Shown in pieces: positions 1 to 10,222 of a stretch of 64,000 bases of DNA. How positions within the stretch are numbered: the first letter of the stretch is position 1; the number at the start of each line of letters is the position of its first letter. Both the position numbers and the translations under genes were made by a program. Origin of the DNA: Paenibacillus sp. ACRRX (GTDB lineage Bacteria; Bacillota; Bacilli; Paenibacillales; Paenibacillaceae); assembly GCF_022346885.1 (NCBI RefSeq), contig NZ_JAKRNK010000002.1:186001-250000 (forward strand). The letters are read 5' to 3'. The notes below the pieces were generated by a model. The model ran no database searches and had not been told where the DNA came from. It saw only the letters and a list, made by a program, of their open reading frames with translations.

Positions 1-3000
1 TCCAATTCTAATGTGGTTTCCCTACAGTTCCCTGTAAACACGCCCTGCAGCTCGATACCGTTGGAGAAGCTGAGTAATTTCTCTATTAATTGCTCGCTGC
101 TCGCGACCACTAATGCTGCACGAACTTCCATTTCTTCCCGTTTAGTTTGCAGTGTGTAAGCTACATCTGTAAGACACGATCCCATCCCATAAGTTTCTCG
201 TTCTTCCCTCAAAAACAAGGCCAATCGCTTTGCATACTCCTTCAATTGTCCGTGTGATCTGCCAGAAAGGACGATCAATTGCAGTTCGGATATCGATTCA
301 TCCTCACGGATCGGTGCCGCATACTGCTCCAGGATGAGACAAGCATTCGTCCCACCAATGCCTATGGCGTTAATCCCTGCCCGCAGCGGCAATTCTCGTT
401 TCTGTTCTCCTTCTTGATACACGTTATGCTGCCACTTGGTTGATTCCCGCTGCATATAAAATGGTGTACCTTCAAACTGGAAGTCAGCATCCATTTTCTC
501 AGTGTGGATAGCTGGCACCAGTTCTGCATACTTCAACTGCAGCAGCACCTTCGTGAGCCCTGCGATTCCAGCTGCCGCGCCTAGGTGTCCAAGGTTAGAC
601 TTTACCGATCCGATGGCGCAATGGGGCGGCTTTGTCTGCCTGCCAAAAGCTGTGATCATTCCTTTAATTTCGTTTAAGTCCCCGTATGATACTCCGTTGC
701 CTTGCGTTTCGAAATAGCTGATTGAAGAGGGATCTACTCCTGCCTTATTCAGCGTTTTGGTAATTAGCTCTGCCTGATCTTTAGCTTCTCCTGCTGCATA
801 TCCACCAGTTCGGCCTGCATGATTGACGGAACAGCCTTTAATGACGGCATATATGCGGTCTCCATCCGCCTCGGCCTGGAGCAGTGGCTTGAGCAGTACA
901 GCTCCAACTCCTTCGCCTGTCACAGCACCACCAGGTAAAAAGCGATCTACCACCGTATACGGTTGAACCAATAATTGAACCCCTCCGGCGATCGCCATCC
1001 GGCATTCCCCCTGCCGGATACTCTCACAAGCCAAATGAATGGCTGTTAATGAAGAAGAACACATCGTGTCCAGCGCCATGCTGGGACCTTTAAAATGAAA
1101 ATAGTGCGAAACCCGATTTGCAATGGATGCCGCATTTCCGTTGACGGATGTCGCACCAACAAAGATACCTGTTTGTTCACTCCTTGGCCTACGGTTGTAA
1201 CCCGCATCCTCTAAGGTTTCCCAAACCGTTTGCAGAAACAAACGCTCCTGCGGGTCCATCCGATCTGCTTCACGGGGAGAGATGTTGAAGAAGAGAGGAT
1301 CAAACAGGTCAACACCGTCCAAGAAGCCACCCAATCTTTGATAGGCTTCATCTCCTATTTCATTTGCCCAATTCGCATCAAGTTCGCTGTTTATGCGGTC
1401 CTGTGGCATCTCGGTGATACAATCTTGGCCGTGTTTTAGATTTTTCCAAAATTGCAGCACATTGCTTGCTCCAGGATAGCGTCCTGACAACCCGATGACT
1501 GCAATACCTGGTTCCGTGTCTTCCATGTGGTTCGTATGTTGGACCCGGCCATGCACAAAGATTGGCTGCTTGCGTTTGCTGCGCTTTTCGTGCCTATCTC
1601 GGCTTGATGATGGCGCAGAAAGTCGGGTGTCTGGGGAAGGCTTCGTTCCACCCTCATTATTAGTCCATCCGACTAAAGTCACTACAGCTTCTCTCTGTGC
1701 AGTAATCAAATGCTCAGAGAGGGAATGGATGGTTGGATACTCGAAAAATAGAGTGTTGCTTGCCTCCTTTAATCCTTTATGCAGCAAGTTAGTCAGTTCA
1801 ATAACGATAATTGAATCCAAGCCATACTCATCAAAGGATCGATTTTCATCGATATCCTCATATGGGACAAGCAGCACATCACTCACTAACCGTTTTAAAT
1901 AGGCGTTTGTTTTCTCTCGTAAATCGTCATAAGCATTTTGAATGGGCGTGTATACTATATTCGGTTTGATCGTTCGCTCCCTGTCTTCCGTGGTTTGCTG
2001 TCTTTGCACAGATGAAGAACCCGCTGCGGGATGCTGTTGTCGAATCTGCCTTACAACTCCATCGCTTTGTGCTGCAATGATGTGCTGTCCAGATGTCACA
2101 TTTTCATCGGATGAAAAATAAATAGAATGAAAACCTTCTGACTTTAATACCTTTTGCCATGATTCCACAGACAGGAACGGACAACTCAGGGTACGCTGTT
2201 CCGCATCTTCATACAGCACCCAGTCCTCCAGAAGACCAAACGTTAGATGGGTTAACAAACAATTCATGGTCATTTCCTTCAGAATGAGCAGCCCATTTTT
2301 CCGAAGCAGAGCTTTCACATTCCGCAATGATTGCCGGACATTCCCCACAGGATGAAGTGCATTCGTTACGATTACAATGTCGTATCCGCCAGCTTCCAGA
2401 TGTTGATCGGCTACAGGGTTTTCTACGTTGAACATTCGGTATTTCAAAAACGGATATGGGGGTCCGCTCTGTTCTATCGCCTGATTCAGGAATGTCTCCG
2501 AAATATCTGTATAACAATATTCCTGAATGGCCGGGAAATACGGCGCCAGTTTCCGAAGAGCCGCAGCGTTTGCACACCCTGCTCCAGCTCCAACCTCCAC
2601 TATTTTAATTTGTCGTTCGCCATTCTTATCTCGATACTTCTTCACGTGTTGGATAAGCACTTCCGCCAGCACTTCAGCAAAGAAATTTTCGAATAAGTTA
2701 ATCTTTGGCATGACCTCTACTTGTTCCACAGACCAGTCAGCCACAAGGATGTCTCTTGCGGACTTGTTCCCGGCCCAAATATCTGGCAGGGCACGCAGCA
2801 TCCTTTCCGCTGCTTCGATAGCTGTTTTTAATCGAGGCGCGTCAATCCATGCCAGCTTCAGCTCATCCAACGATTTCCAAAGCTCTTGCATGTCTATAGA
2901 AAAGTGATTCGCTGCCACATGCTTCTCTATGTCATGTATTTCAGAGACATTGCCTTCTAGAAAAGCTCTGCTTTCCTCCAGCCACTTGCGATAGAAACTG

Positions 3001-3155
3001 GGAATCTTTGAATGAACAGGTAGGTCAGTATCTTCAGCGCTGCTATCGGTTAAGCATCCCATGGATTGGAGTTGACCATACAACAGCTTGAGGAGGTGTT
3101 GATTCACCTTCTCCATCAGCTCGCTCATCACTGCAAATTGTTCGGTATCCCTCAT
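1..3155 (-). CDS. trans-AT PKS, partial: MT-ACP-KS(non-elongating), runs off left edge
   Basis: The frame is open from an ATG at 3155 to the left edge (about 1051 residues), so the C-terminus lies outside the window. The start is set by GGAGAG at 3162-3167, 6 nt upstream. Domains: a C-methyltransferase-like domain with SAM motif VEVGAGAGC at about 186-194; an ACP with YGLDS and phosphopantetheine Ser448; a KS at about 545-975; then the start of a post-KS linker. The KS keeps Cys699 (DTMCSSS) and His857 (KSNLGH), but the HGTGT motif reads QGNGV, so His818 is Gln. It is also about 16 residues short between GGV and GEGVGA. This marks a KS that transfers but does not elongate. The MT is diverged from those of the two other MT-first proteins here (GTGGTS to GAGCAN, ANVLHAT to TNALHPV, IPGCPG to TLSCPF). 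It probably completes module 13, whose KS-DH-KR sits at the end of the gene at 3210-10190. Confidence 0.93.
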   Translation of the reverse strand, partial: MRDTEQFAVMSELMEKVNQHLLKLLYGQLQSMGCLTDSSAEDTDLPVHSKIPSFYRKWLEESRAFLEGNVSEIHDIEKHVAANHFSIDMQELWKSLDELKLAWIDAPRLKTAIEAAERMLRALPDIWAGNKSARDILVADWSVEQVEVMPKINLFENFFAEVLAEVLIQHVKKYRDKNGERQIKIVEVGAGAGCANAAALRKLAPYFPAIQEYCYTDISETFLNQAIEQSGPPYPFLKYRMFNVENPVADQHLEAGGYDIVIVTNALHPVGNVRQSLRNVKALLRKNGLLILKEMTMNCLLTHLTFGLLEDWVLYEDAEQRTLSCPFLSVESWQKVLKSEGFHSIYFSSDENVTSGQHIIAAQSDGVVRQIRQQHPAAGSSSVQRQQTTEDRERTIKPNIVYTPIQNAYDDLREKTNAYLKRLVSDVLLVPYEDIDENRSFDEYGLDSIIVIELTNLLHKGLKEASNTLFFEYPTIHSLSEHLITAQREAVVTLVGWTNNEGGTKPSPDTRLSAPSSSRDRHEKRSKRKQPIFVHGRVQHTNHMEDTEPGIAVIGLSGRYPGASNVLQFWKNLKHGQDCITEMPQDRINSELDANWANEIGDEAYQRLGGFLDGVDLFDPLFFNISPREADRMDPQERLFLQTVWETLEDAGYNRRPRSEQTGIFVGATSVNGNAASIANRVSHYFHFKGPSMALDTMCSSSLTAIHLACESIRQGECRMAIAGGVQLLVQPYTVVDRFLPGGAVTGEGVGAVLLKPLLQAEADGDRIYAVIKGCSVNHAGRTGGYAAGEAKDQAELITKTLNKAGVDPSSISYFETQGNGVSYGDLNEIKGMITAFGRQTKPPHCAIGSVKSNLGHLGAAAGIAGLTKVLLQLKYAELVPAIHTEKMDADFQFEGTPFYMQRESTKWQHNVYQEGEQKRELPLRAGINAIGIGGTNACLILEQYAAPIREDESISELQLIVLSGRSHGQLKEYAKRLALFLREERETYGMGSCLTDVAYTLQTKREEMEVRAALVVASSEQLIEKLLSFSNGIELQGVFTGNCRETTLEL
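545..1525 (-). other. Non-elongating ketosynthase domain (KS0)
   Basis: This KS runs from IAVIGLSGRYPG to about NACLILEQ. The nucleophile Cys (codon 1059-1061) and the second His (codon 585-587) remain. The first catalytic His is Gln (codon CAA, 702-704 on the minus strand), and the surrounding motif is ETQGNGVSYGDL instead of EAHGTGTSLGDP. The lid region before GEGVGAVLLKP is shortened. In characterised trans-AT systems loss of this His abolishes decarboxylative condensation while acyl transfer can persist; applying that here is inference. Confidence 0.88.
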
Positions 3156-3161
3156 CTTGAT

Positions 3162-3167
3162 CTCTCC
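3162..3167 (-). promoter_or_regulatory. Ribosome binding site GGAGAG of the MT-first gene at 3155
   Basis: GGAGAG lies 6 nt before the ATG at 3155. The context ATTGGAGAGAT is nearly identical to the leaders of the two other MT-first genes (34467-34472 and 51100-51105), which suggests these gene starts are paralogous. Confidence 0.75.
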
Positions 3168-3209
3168 AATGCCAGATTTTTCGGCGCGTTCCTAATCGAT
3201 GACTCGCTC

Positions 3210-6200
3210 TCAGTAAGCCGTTATCGCCTCATCACATCGCACTGATAGCTGTTCCAATGGCTTCGTTGTTCTCACAAACGCCAGCTGGTCCATAGGTCCG
3301 GCAAGTAATGTTTCCAAGGCCTCCATGGCTTCAGCCGGTTCGATAGAACCAAATCCCGCTTTGTTCATTCTTTCTTCATAATAAATATCAGCTGCTGCTC
3401 CTACGCTGCCCCAATAGCCCCAGTTCATCACTTTCACCATGCACGGCCACTCCAAAGCTAATTGGTGCGCAAAAGCGTCTTTGTAAGTACAGCCTGCAAC
3501 ATAGTTGCTTTGTCCCGGTGCCTTCAGAAACGCATTTATCGAAGAGAAAAACAGAACAAAATCGAGAGGCTCACGTTGAAACACTTGTGCAAGCGCCTCA
3601 CTAACGCCGATTTTGGCTGATAACCCGGCGCGGAATCGCTCCTCATCCATAGCGGCAAGGCTTTTATCCAGAAGATGAATCGCGGAATGAATAACGCCGT
3701 GTATCTGACCATGCCGCCGCTTGATGGATTGATACGCCTGATCCAGTTCTTGGGGATTGGAAGCATCTGCGGATACATATTCCGGCATAGGACCGAGTGC
3801 TGCTAACCTGTCCAACTTGGCCACAATTGCTGCATCTTTCTCCCGCCTGCCGACCCACACGATGTTGGCCTTGTATGTGCGAATCATATATTCGCTCCAT
3901 GCTTCACCTATGCCGCCAGCACCGCCAATGACAACATAAACGCCGCCCGCTCTGTACACCGTTGGATTCGCGGAATACTGCTCGAAAGGAATCAACTCTT
4001 GCCTATACCATTCCTTGCTCCGGTAGACAAGCGACTGTCCTTGCGGATGGACGGCGCAAGTGAAAATTTCCGCCAGCGGCCATTGCTCGGCAGCGTCAAG
4101 ATCCACAAGCCGGATACGCCAATGCTTATATTCATTAGCTGCCGAGCCAATGAGCCCATGAAGAGCGGCGTGAGCAGGATTCACGGAATCGTGTTTATAC
4201 ACGGAGTACGCTTGCACAGTAAGCACTGTCAAGCCTAATTCTTTGCTGCCATATCCAAGCTCAAGCAGACATTTAAGGAGACGTAACAAGTACAGAACGA
4301 GCTGATCTTGACCTGTCGCTGCGGCATCACCCGTTATTGAGGGTAAAGCTTCTTGCGGAGCGATCCAGATGAGGTGGTCAATCTCCCCCAATTTCCCGAA
4401 GTCTTGAATCATGTCATTCACAGTATGGTCTCCCAAAATATCTAACGCCTGTACGTACGGGTAGTAGTTCCTTAGTTCGCTCCGAATGCTTTCGCTGCCG
4501 CCGACAATAACAATCCGATCTTTCCTTTCAGGGAATGCCTCCCCTTGTTTTAGAGGATATACATCCCACACGGGAGCCAATAGAACCTGGCCGATATGGG
4601 TATTCCAATTCGTGCTGCCTGACACAAGCTGACCGTCTGTCTTTTCCTGTATACCGCCTGACAGCGGTCTCGTCGAGAATCCGTTTATACGTACTCGCAC
4701 GTTCCCTATTTCGTCGCATACATCGATATCCAGTTTCGGTGTGCCCACGAACCCGCTGCTGTCTTTGCTGTATCGAACCCAGGCCCACATCGTAGGCGTG
4801 CACGGGCCGAACACATGGGCCTCATGCAGAGCAAATGGCAGTGCAGTTTGGCCTGAATCGAGCCGATCCGCTGCAAATCCCGTAAAGAGGCCGATCGTTG
4901 CTTGCAGCGCTGAATCCATCAAGCTTGGATGAAGCACATAAGCGTCGTGCGTATTTGTCAAGGACGAAGGCAGCGACAACTTCGCAAGCACTTGGCCCTG
5001 CCCTACATAAAGCGCTTCAATCCCCTGCTGACCTTCGCCATAACAAAGTCCGACTTCAGCGAACGCTTCGTAGCACGCCTTTGCCGTCAACTGTCCTTGG
5101 TCGCACTGTCCCTTGATGGTCGATAATGGTAGATGAGACATTGATTCCGCTTGATGAAGCACTGCGTATCCTTGGCAATAGACCGTTTCCTCGTTTTTGA
5201 CTAAACCATAGATCTCAAAATGAATCTCGCCTTCATCATCTGGATAAAGCCGAACGTGCGCTCTGACCTGCTCATTCTCAACGACGAGTGGATTGACCCA
5301 GAACACGTTCTTGAGCGTAATCGCTGTAAGCCCGTCTCGTGGCGGCACTGCTGCTGTCTCCACTGCTGCTCTTGCCATCTCGAGGTATGCGACACCAGGA
5401 AGCATCGGGCGACCTTGCACAATATGGTCCAATATAAAGAACTCCTGCCCCGTAAAGACAGTAGTGAAGCGGATTTCAGATAAATTAGACGTATTCAGAT
5501 GGAGCAGCGGATGAATGTAAGCGTCGTCAGACTTGGTCCGAGCGACGGCTTGATCAGGAGCAGAATGAGTCTCGGGAAGCCAATAGCGCTCCCGCGCAAA
5601 TGGATAGGCCGGCAGGCTGACCTTCTGTGGCCTGGGATTATCCCTATACAGTTCGCTCCAATCCACTCTTTGCCCTTGCAACCACAGTTCCAGCAGTTTA
5701 TAACCTTTGCTGTCTCCTTTTCCTTGTTCGAAAATCCTTTGGCCATTAATAAAGGCAACCAACTTCTCCTCGAGTTCCCAGATTGAACCCGCCAGCAGCC
5801 CGATTCGTTCTTCCATCGAGTCTCTCCCCACTTGTAGTGTGTAGGCGATATCCGACACATGAGTTTCTGCAGCAGCCTCCGATTTGATGAAATGTAACAG
5901 CCGCTGGGCCTGAGCCTGTAGGCGAACTTTATTTTTGGCCGACAAGATGATAATGGCTGGATAATCTGGACCGAATACCATCTGTCTGTCCACGGCCGCT
6001 GCCTTTGTCCTGTACTCTTCGATGACGATATGTACATTAGCGCCTCCTGCACCGAAGGAACTTACGCCTGCGCGAAGCGGCAGCACTTGATCGTCATTTC
6101 CGTCCCGGAGGACGGGACGCGTCCACTTTTCGAGCTTTCGTTGTACATAAAAGGGAGTTGCTGCGAAGTGTATATTCGGATTGAGCTCTTCCGCGTGCAG

Positions 6201-9200
6201 GGAAGGTGCCAATTGCCCGTACTTCATTTGCAGCAGTATCTTTGTCACACCCGCAATCCCTGCCGCAGACTCCAAATGCCCAATATTCGACTTCGCAGAA
6301 CCTATGGCACAGAACTGCTTCTTATTCGCGCTTTCGAATGCTTTTGTCAATCCAGCGATCTCAATCGGGTCCCCAAGCGAGGTTCCCGTGCCGTGCGCCT
6401 CGATATAAGTGATCGTCGACGGATCTATGTTTGCCTTGCGCAAAGCCTCGGCAATGACGTCTGCTTGCGCTTGAGGATTCGGTACGGAGTATCCACCGGT
6501 CCGCCCTCCATGATTAACAGAGATCCCTTTGATGACGCCATAAATCTTGTCTCCGTCCGCTTCTGCCTGACGCAGCGATTTTAAAAGTACGGCACCAACG
6601 CCTTCACCCGGCACATATCCGTCACCGCCCACGCCAAAGCTGCGGCATTTGCCATCGGAAGAGAAAAACCGGGCTTGACTAAGCGACGTATATTTGTTCG
6701 GGTGAATTGAGATGTTCACACCACCGGCAATGGCCTCCTGGCATTCACCCCGGGCAATGCTTTCACAGGCTAAATAAATGGCCATCAGCGAGGAAGAGCA
6801 CATCGTATCCAAGGCCATACTAGGACCAGTAAAGTTAAAAAAGAATGATATCCGGTTCGCGATTGAAGCGTGAATCGACATTGGCGATACCTTCCGTCCG
6901 CCCAATTCAGTGGCCAGCAACTGATATTGTCCCCACATGCTGCCTACGAAGACGCCTACTCTGCGCCCATTAAGACTTGACTTGGCATATCCCGCATCTT
7001 CTATCGTTTCCCATACCGTTTCCAAAAACAGCCTCTCCTGAGGATCCATCCAATGCGCTTCACGAGGGGAGATATTAAAAAACAAGGGGTCGAACTTATC
7101 GACATCTTCGATAAATCCGCCCCATTTGCTATACGATGTGCCATGGATATCTTTGTCGGGATTGTAATACTCGCGGTGATCCCAGCGTTCTTGCGGAATC
7201 TCACGAATACAGTCAACCCCGTCCCGCAAATTGCGCCAATACTGCTCCACATCTTGTGCCATTGGATACCGGCCGCTTAGCCCGATAATCGCGATCCCTT
7301 CTTCCGGAATTCCATCGCTTACGAACAGTTGCTTCCCTGAATCATCCCCGATGTTAGCCGACTTCGCTAGGTCGGCTGCATCGATGCTTATGTCTCTAAC
7401 ATTTGCATCGTCTAAAATTCCAAGTGTCCGCATGATTTGCTGCTGGTCTCCTTCTACGACCAGCGATTGAGCATCTGTCAACTCGAATATCACTTCGAGC
7501 GCTTCCAGTCCAAATGGGGTGCAAAGTGGCTCAATCCCCGTCTTGTTTCTCATCCATACTGCGTGTGCAGCATCAACTTTCATGCCACCTTCCTGCCACA
7601 AGGGCCAATTCACCGCTCGAAAAAAGGGAAGATTGTCGCGTTGAAAGCGGCGCCGGTTTTCCATCCGTGCGGCATAATAATCCATGAAACTGTTGGCAAA
7701 GGCATAGTCGGACTGGCCTCCGTTGCCCGTTACCGCAGCCAGAGAAGAGAATAAGAGCATAAACTCGGGCTTCTGATCCCTCAGCGCCTGGTTCAAATAA
7801 ATCGTGCCCCATACCTTTGATCGAAGCACCTCATCCATATCTTCCAGCTGCTTCTGAAAGACATAGCCGTCTCGCAGTACACCTGCGCTGTGAATGACGC
7901 CATGAATCACTCCGAACCGTTTGCTTGCCGCCACTACAACTCGCTTGGCTTCTCCCGGCCTGCCAATATCGGACTCCAGATACAACACTTCTGCACCGTG
8001 CCGTTCCAGCTCGCGGATTTGGTCTAGTTTCTGTCCGTTGAGCTGCGAGCGACCGGTCAAGACAAGCTTGGCTTGCACCTTGACTGCCAAATGACGCGCA
8101 ACGATAAATCCTATGCCTCCCAAGCCTCCCGTGATCCAGTACACGCCGTTTTTTCTCAGTATCGGCCGCACCGCTTCCCCTGAGCCTTCATCATTGCCTT
8201 GGTTCTCCTTCAGAGCCGCTTGCTGCAATCCCCGCACCTGACGCACGCCGCTTCGATAGCGCAGAGCCAGCGGAACATGATCCCCGAACAGCCACTCTCT
8301 TACGGCGTCCTTCACCCATTCGTTTTCCATCATACGGTCAACGATAAGCGTCTTGTAAATAAATTTCGGGTTCTCTACATATATCGATTTTGCGAAGCCG
8401 TCCACCGCAGCGTACAGCGGTTGGATCTCTTCGTCATAATCGCCATACACATACAGAAGGTTAATAGAATCCTTAGGTTTATAATCCATGAGGGCGCGAC
8501 TTAGTAAGAAAACAGAGTGTATCCCCTGATCGAGTTGTTTTCGAATCGCGTTATCCGATTCGGAAAATCGTTCATTAGACCATGCATGCAGAATATGTAA
8601 CGGTTCAGCTTCCGTGCCCATCACTGCTTCGATCAAGCTGCGATAATCGTGCTCCACCAGCGGATTGATCGTGTAATCATCACCTGATTGGTGTTCCTTA
8701 AATGAAATACCTGGCACTACCCCATAGATGCGAATCTGCCCTTCGCTCCATCGCTGCAAGCTCTGCCTCATCATTTCCAGCTGCCTAGCATCAGCAGCAA
8801 AAACAAGCACCCTTGAGTACTTCATCGTCTTTTCTTCCAGCAGGGGTTGAATATTCCATCCGGGTACGTAATATCCTTTTTGATTCACGGATACTGATTG
8901 TTGTTCCGAGCCAACTGGATCTGGCGTTGATGGCGCAACAATTGCTTCGTCATGCCCTGCCTGCACAGCCGTTTCGTATTTTGAGGCATAGCGGTCAGCC
9001 AAATACTCGCTTAAAGCTTCAACGGTGCTGTATTCGAATAATAATGTAGGGTATAAGGACTCGCCAATTCTTTGTTCAAGGATTTGCACCATATTCAATA
9101 AATCCATCGAATCCAGACCCTGATCGTAGAACCCGGCTTCCACATCGACATTTTGGTCCGATTTACGCAATATGCCTGCTATCAACCGTTTAAGATCTTG

Positions 9201-10190
9201 CGCAATTGTTTCTTGAGCACTTTTGGAATCCGATGTTGTAAAGTCCCTAACTGCAGGCACAGGGAGAGGCTCTGATACGTGCATCCGTTCACGCGCTTCG
9301 CCTGGTGGCGCATCTAATTGTGTCAAACCAACAATTAAAGATTTTTTACGTACCCTTTTGGAAGATAGCTTTTTAAAAGAAGCAACCCTTTCCCCATCCT
9401 CGTTGTATATATCATAGTTGGAATGTTGAATATCAGGTCCCGAGGGAGCTGCGACTATCTCACGCTTCACGTACACATAGCATCGGGTCCCGAGCCTTCC
9501 AGATAAATGAACGGATTCAATATACATCGGGATAAAAGGCTTCAATTCTTCTTCAACTGCTGCATCAAAATTCAATTGTTCACCGTTAAACACACCCGAA
9601 ACAAGTGTAGAACAATCCAAAAATGCCGGATGCAAAATGAAATAGTCTGAATACTGCCCGGCGATTTCACTTAAGTGAACTTCGGCGAGTGCGTAATCCT
9701 TGCCGATATACACCTCTCCTAATCCCTTCATAAATTCGTAATGGTGAATGTCCAGCCTGCGGGCAATGCTGTACATCTGGTCAAGATCGGACTGCCTCAC
9801 AGCCTCCTGCTTTAAAGAATACAAGGGAAGAGCCTTGACGGGGACGATGTTCTTTATATGAAGCTCGCACTCAAAATTAATCGACCAATCCGCTTCCAGC
9901 AGATGCTCACCCTGCATTTTGCAGCTTCTTGCTTTGACCTTCCAATGATCGTGCTTCCACATCAACGTTATCTCGATTTTTTTGTCATAATACTCGGAAG
10001 TGGCGATTGGTTCCTTGAAAAGAATGTGGCGCAGCTCGATTCCTTCAGCAGAAGGCTGCTTCGATTGGATAAAGCGGTACAGTGTATCTAAAAACGTAAC
10101 ACCAGGCATAATTCGAGTTTGATGGACTCGATGGTCTCTCATGATGTAGTCTTCATTTCGGATGACAATGCCAAATTTATAATCCTTCAT
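3210..10190 (-). CDS. trans-AT PKS: DH-ACP-KR-KS-DH-KR
   Basis: 2326 residues from the ATG at 10190. An in-frame ATG at 10214 would add 8 residues but has no Shine-Dalgarno sequence, whereas 10190 has GGAGGG 8 nt upstream. Domains (numbered from 10190): N-terminal DH at about 5-285 (DHRVHQTRIMPG, His20; HPAFLD, Asp192; the Gly of HxxxGxxxxP is Gln); ACP at about 320-405 (QGLDS, Ser361); KR at about 440-920 (TGGLGGIG, Tyr829); KS at 965-1395 (Cys1131, His1266, His1305); DH at about 1550-1845 (DHIVQGRPMLPG, His1589, Asp1759); C-terminal KR at about 1865-2320 (IGGAGGIG, Ser2216, Tyr2230, with Cys2234 where Asn is usual). The DH-ACP-KR head completes module 12, whose KS ends the preceding protein. 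The KS-DH-KR tail is module 13 and is completed by the MT-ACP of the next gene. Both KRs have an Asp at the B-type position (LRDG, LLDK). Confidence 0.93.
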   Translation of the reverse strand: MKDYKFGIVIRNEDYIMRDHRVHQTRIMPGVTFLDTLYRFIQSKQPSAEGIELRHILFKEPIATSEYYDKKIEITLMWKHDHWKVKARSCKMQGEHLLEADWSINFECELHIKNIVPVKALPLYSLKQEAVRQSDLDQMYSIARRLDIHHYEFMKGLGEVYIGKDYALAEVHLSEIAGQYSDYFILHPAFLDCSTLVSGVFNGEQLNFDAAVEEELKPFIPMYIESVHLSGRLGTRCYVYVKREIVAAPSGPDIQHSNYDIYNEDGERVASFKKLSSKRVRKKSLIVGLTQLDAPPGEARERMHVSEPLPVPAVRDFTTSDSKSAQETIAQDLKRLIAGILRKSDQNVDVEAGFYDQGLDSMDLLNMVQILEQRIGESLYPTLLFEYSTVEALSEYLADRYASKYETAVQAGHDEAIVAPSTPDPVGSEQQSVSVNQKGYYVPGWNIQPLLEEKTMKYSRVLVFAADARQLEMMRQSLQRWSEGQIRIYGVVPGISFKEHQSGDDYTINPLVEHDYRSLIEAVMGTEAEPLHILHAWSNERFSESDNAIRKQLDQGIHSVFLLSRALMDYKPKDSINLLYVYGDYDEEIQPLYAAVDGFAKSIYVENPKFIYKTLIVDRMMENEWVKDAVREWLFGDHVPLALRYRSGVRQVRGLQQAALKENQGNDEGSGEAVRPILRKNGVYWITGGLGGIGFIVARHLAVKVQAKLVLTGRSQLNGQKLDQIRELERHGAEVLYLESDIGRPGEAKRVVVAASKRFGVIHGVIHSAGVLRDGYVFQKQLEDMDEVLRSKVWGTIYLNQALRDQKPEFMLLFSSLAAVTGNGGQSDYAFANSFMDYYAARMENRRRFQRDNLPFFRAVNWPLWQEGGMKVDAAHAVWMRNKTGIEPLCTPFGLEALEVIFELTDAQSLVVEGDQQQIMRTLGILDDANVRDISIDAADLAKSANIGDDSGKQLFVSDGIPEEGIAIIGLSGRYPMAQDVEQYWRNLRDGVDCIREIPQERWDHREYYNPDKDIHGTSYSKWGGFIEDVDKFDPLFFNISPREAHWMDPQERLFLETVWETIEDAGYAKSSLNGRRVGVFVGSMWGQYQLLATELGGRKVSPMSIHASIANRISFFFNFTGPSMALDTMCSSSLMAIYLACESIARGECQEAIAGGVNISIHPNKYTSLSQARFFSSDGKCRSFGVGGDGYVPGEGVGAVLLKSLRQAEADGDKIYGVIKGISVNHGGRTGGYSVPNPQAQADVIAEALRKANIDPSTITYIEAHGTGTSLGDPIEIAGLTKAFESANKKQFCAIGSAKSNIGHLESAAGIAGVTKILLQMKYGQLAPSLHAEELNPNIHFAATPFYVQRKLEKWTRPVLRDGNDDQVLPLRAGVSSFGAGGANVHIVIEEYRTKAAAVDRQMVFGPDYPAIIILSAKNKVRLQAQAQRLLHFIKSEAAAETHVSDIAYTLQVGRDSMEERIGLLAGSIWELEEKLVAFINGQRIFEQGKGDSKGYKLLELWLQGQRVDWSELYRDNPRPQKVSLPAYPFARERYWLPETHSAPDQAVARTKSDDAYIHPLLHLNTSNLSEIRFTTVFTGQEFFILDHIVQGRPMLPGVAYLEMARAAVETAAVPPRDGLTAITLKNVFWVNPLVVENEQVRAHVRLYPDDEGEIHFEIYGLVKNEETVYCQGYAVLHQAESMSHLPLSTIKGQCDQGQLTAKACYEAFAEVGLCYGEGQQGIEALYVGQGQVLAKLSLPSSLTNTHDAYVLHPSLMDSALQATIGLFTGFAADRLDSGQTALPFALHEAHVFGPCTPTMWAWVRYSKDSSGFVGTPKLDIDVCDEIGNVRVRINGFSTRPLSGGIQEKTDGQLVSGSTNWNTHIGQVLLAPVWDVYPLKQGEAFPERKDRIVIVGGSESIRSELRNYYPYVQALDILGDHTVNDMIQDFGKLGEIDHLIWIAPQEALPSITGDAAATGQDQLVLYLLRLLKCLLELGYGSKELGLTVLTVQAYSVYKHDSVNPAHAALHGLIGSAANEYKHWRIRLVDLDAAEQWPLAEIFTCAVHPQGQSLVYRSKEWYRQELIPFEQYSANPTVYRAGGVYVVIGGAGGIGEAWSEYMIRTYKANIVWVGRREKDAAIVAKLDRLAALGPMPEYVSADASNPQELDQAYQSIKRRHGQIHGVIHSAIHLLDKSLAAMDEERFRAGLSAKIGVSEALAQVFQREPLDFVLFFSSINAFLKAPGQSNYVAGCTYKDAFAHQLALEWPCMVKVMNWGYWGSVGAAADIYYEERMNKAGFGSIEPAEAMEALETLLAGPMDQLAFVRTTKPLEQLSVRCDEAITAY

Positions 10191-10198
10191 TTCCTGTA

Positions 10199-10204
10199 CC
10201 CTCC
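10199..10204 (-). promoter_or_regulatory. Ribosome binding site GGAGGG deciding the start at 10190
   Basis: GGAGGG sits 8 nt before the ATG at 10190, inside the 24 bp between the two candidate ATGs. The upstream ATG at 10214 is preceded by GTAACACAGTCC, which contains no purine-rich site. The DH domain is complete from either start. Confidence 0.7.
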
Positions 10205-10222
10205 AACTTTGCATGGACTGTG

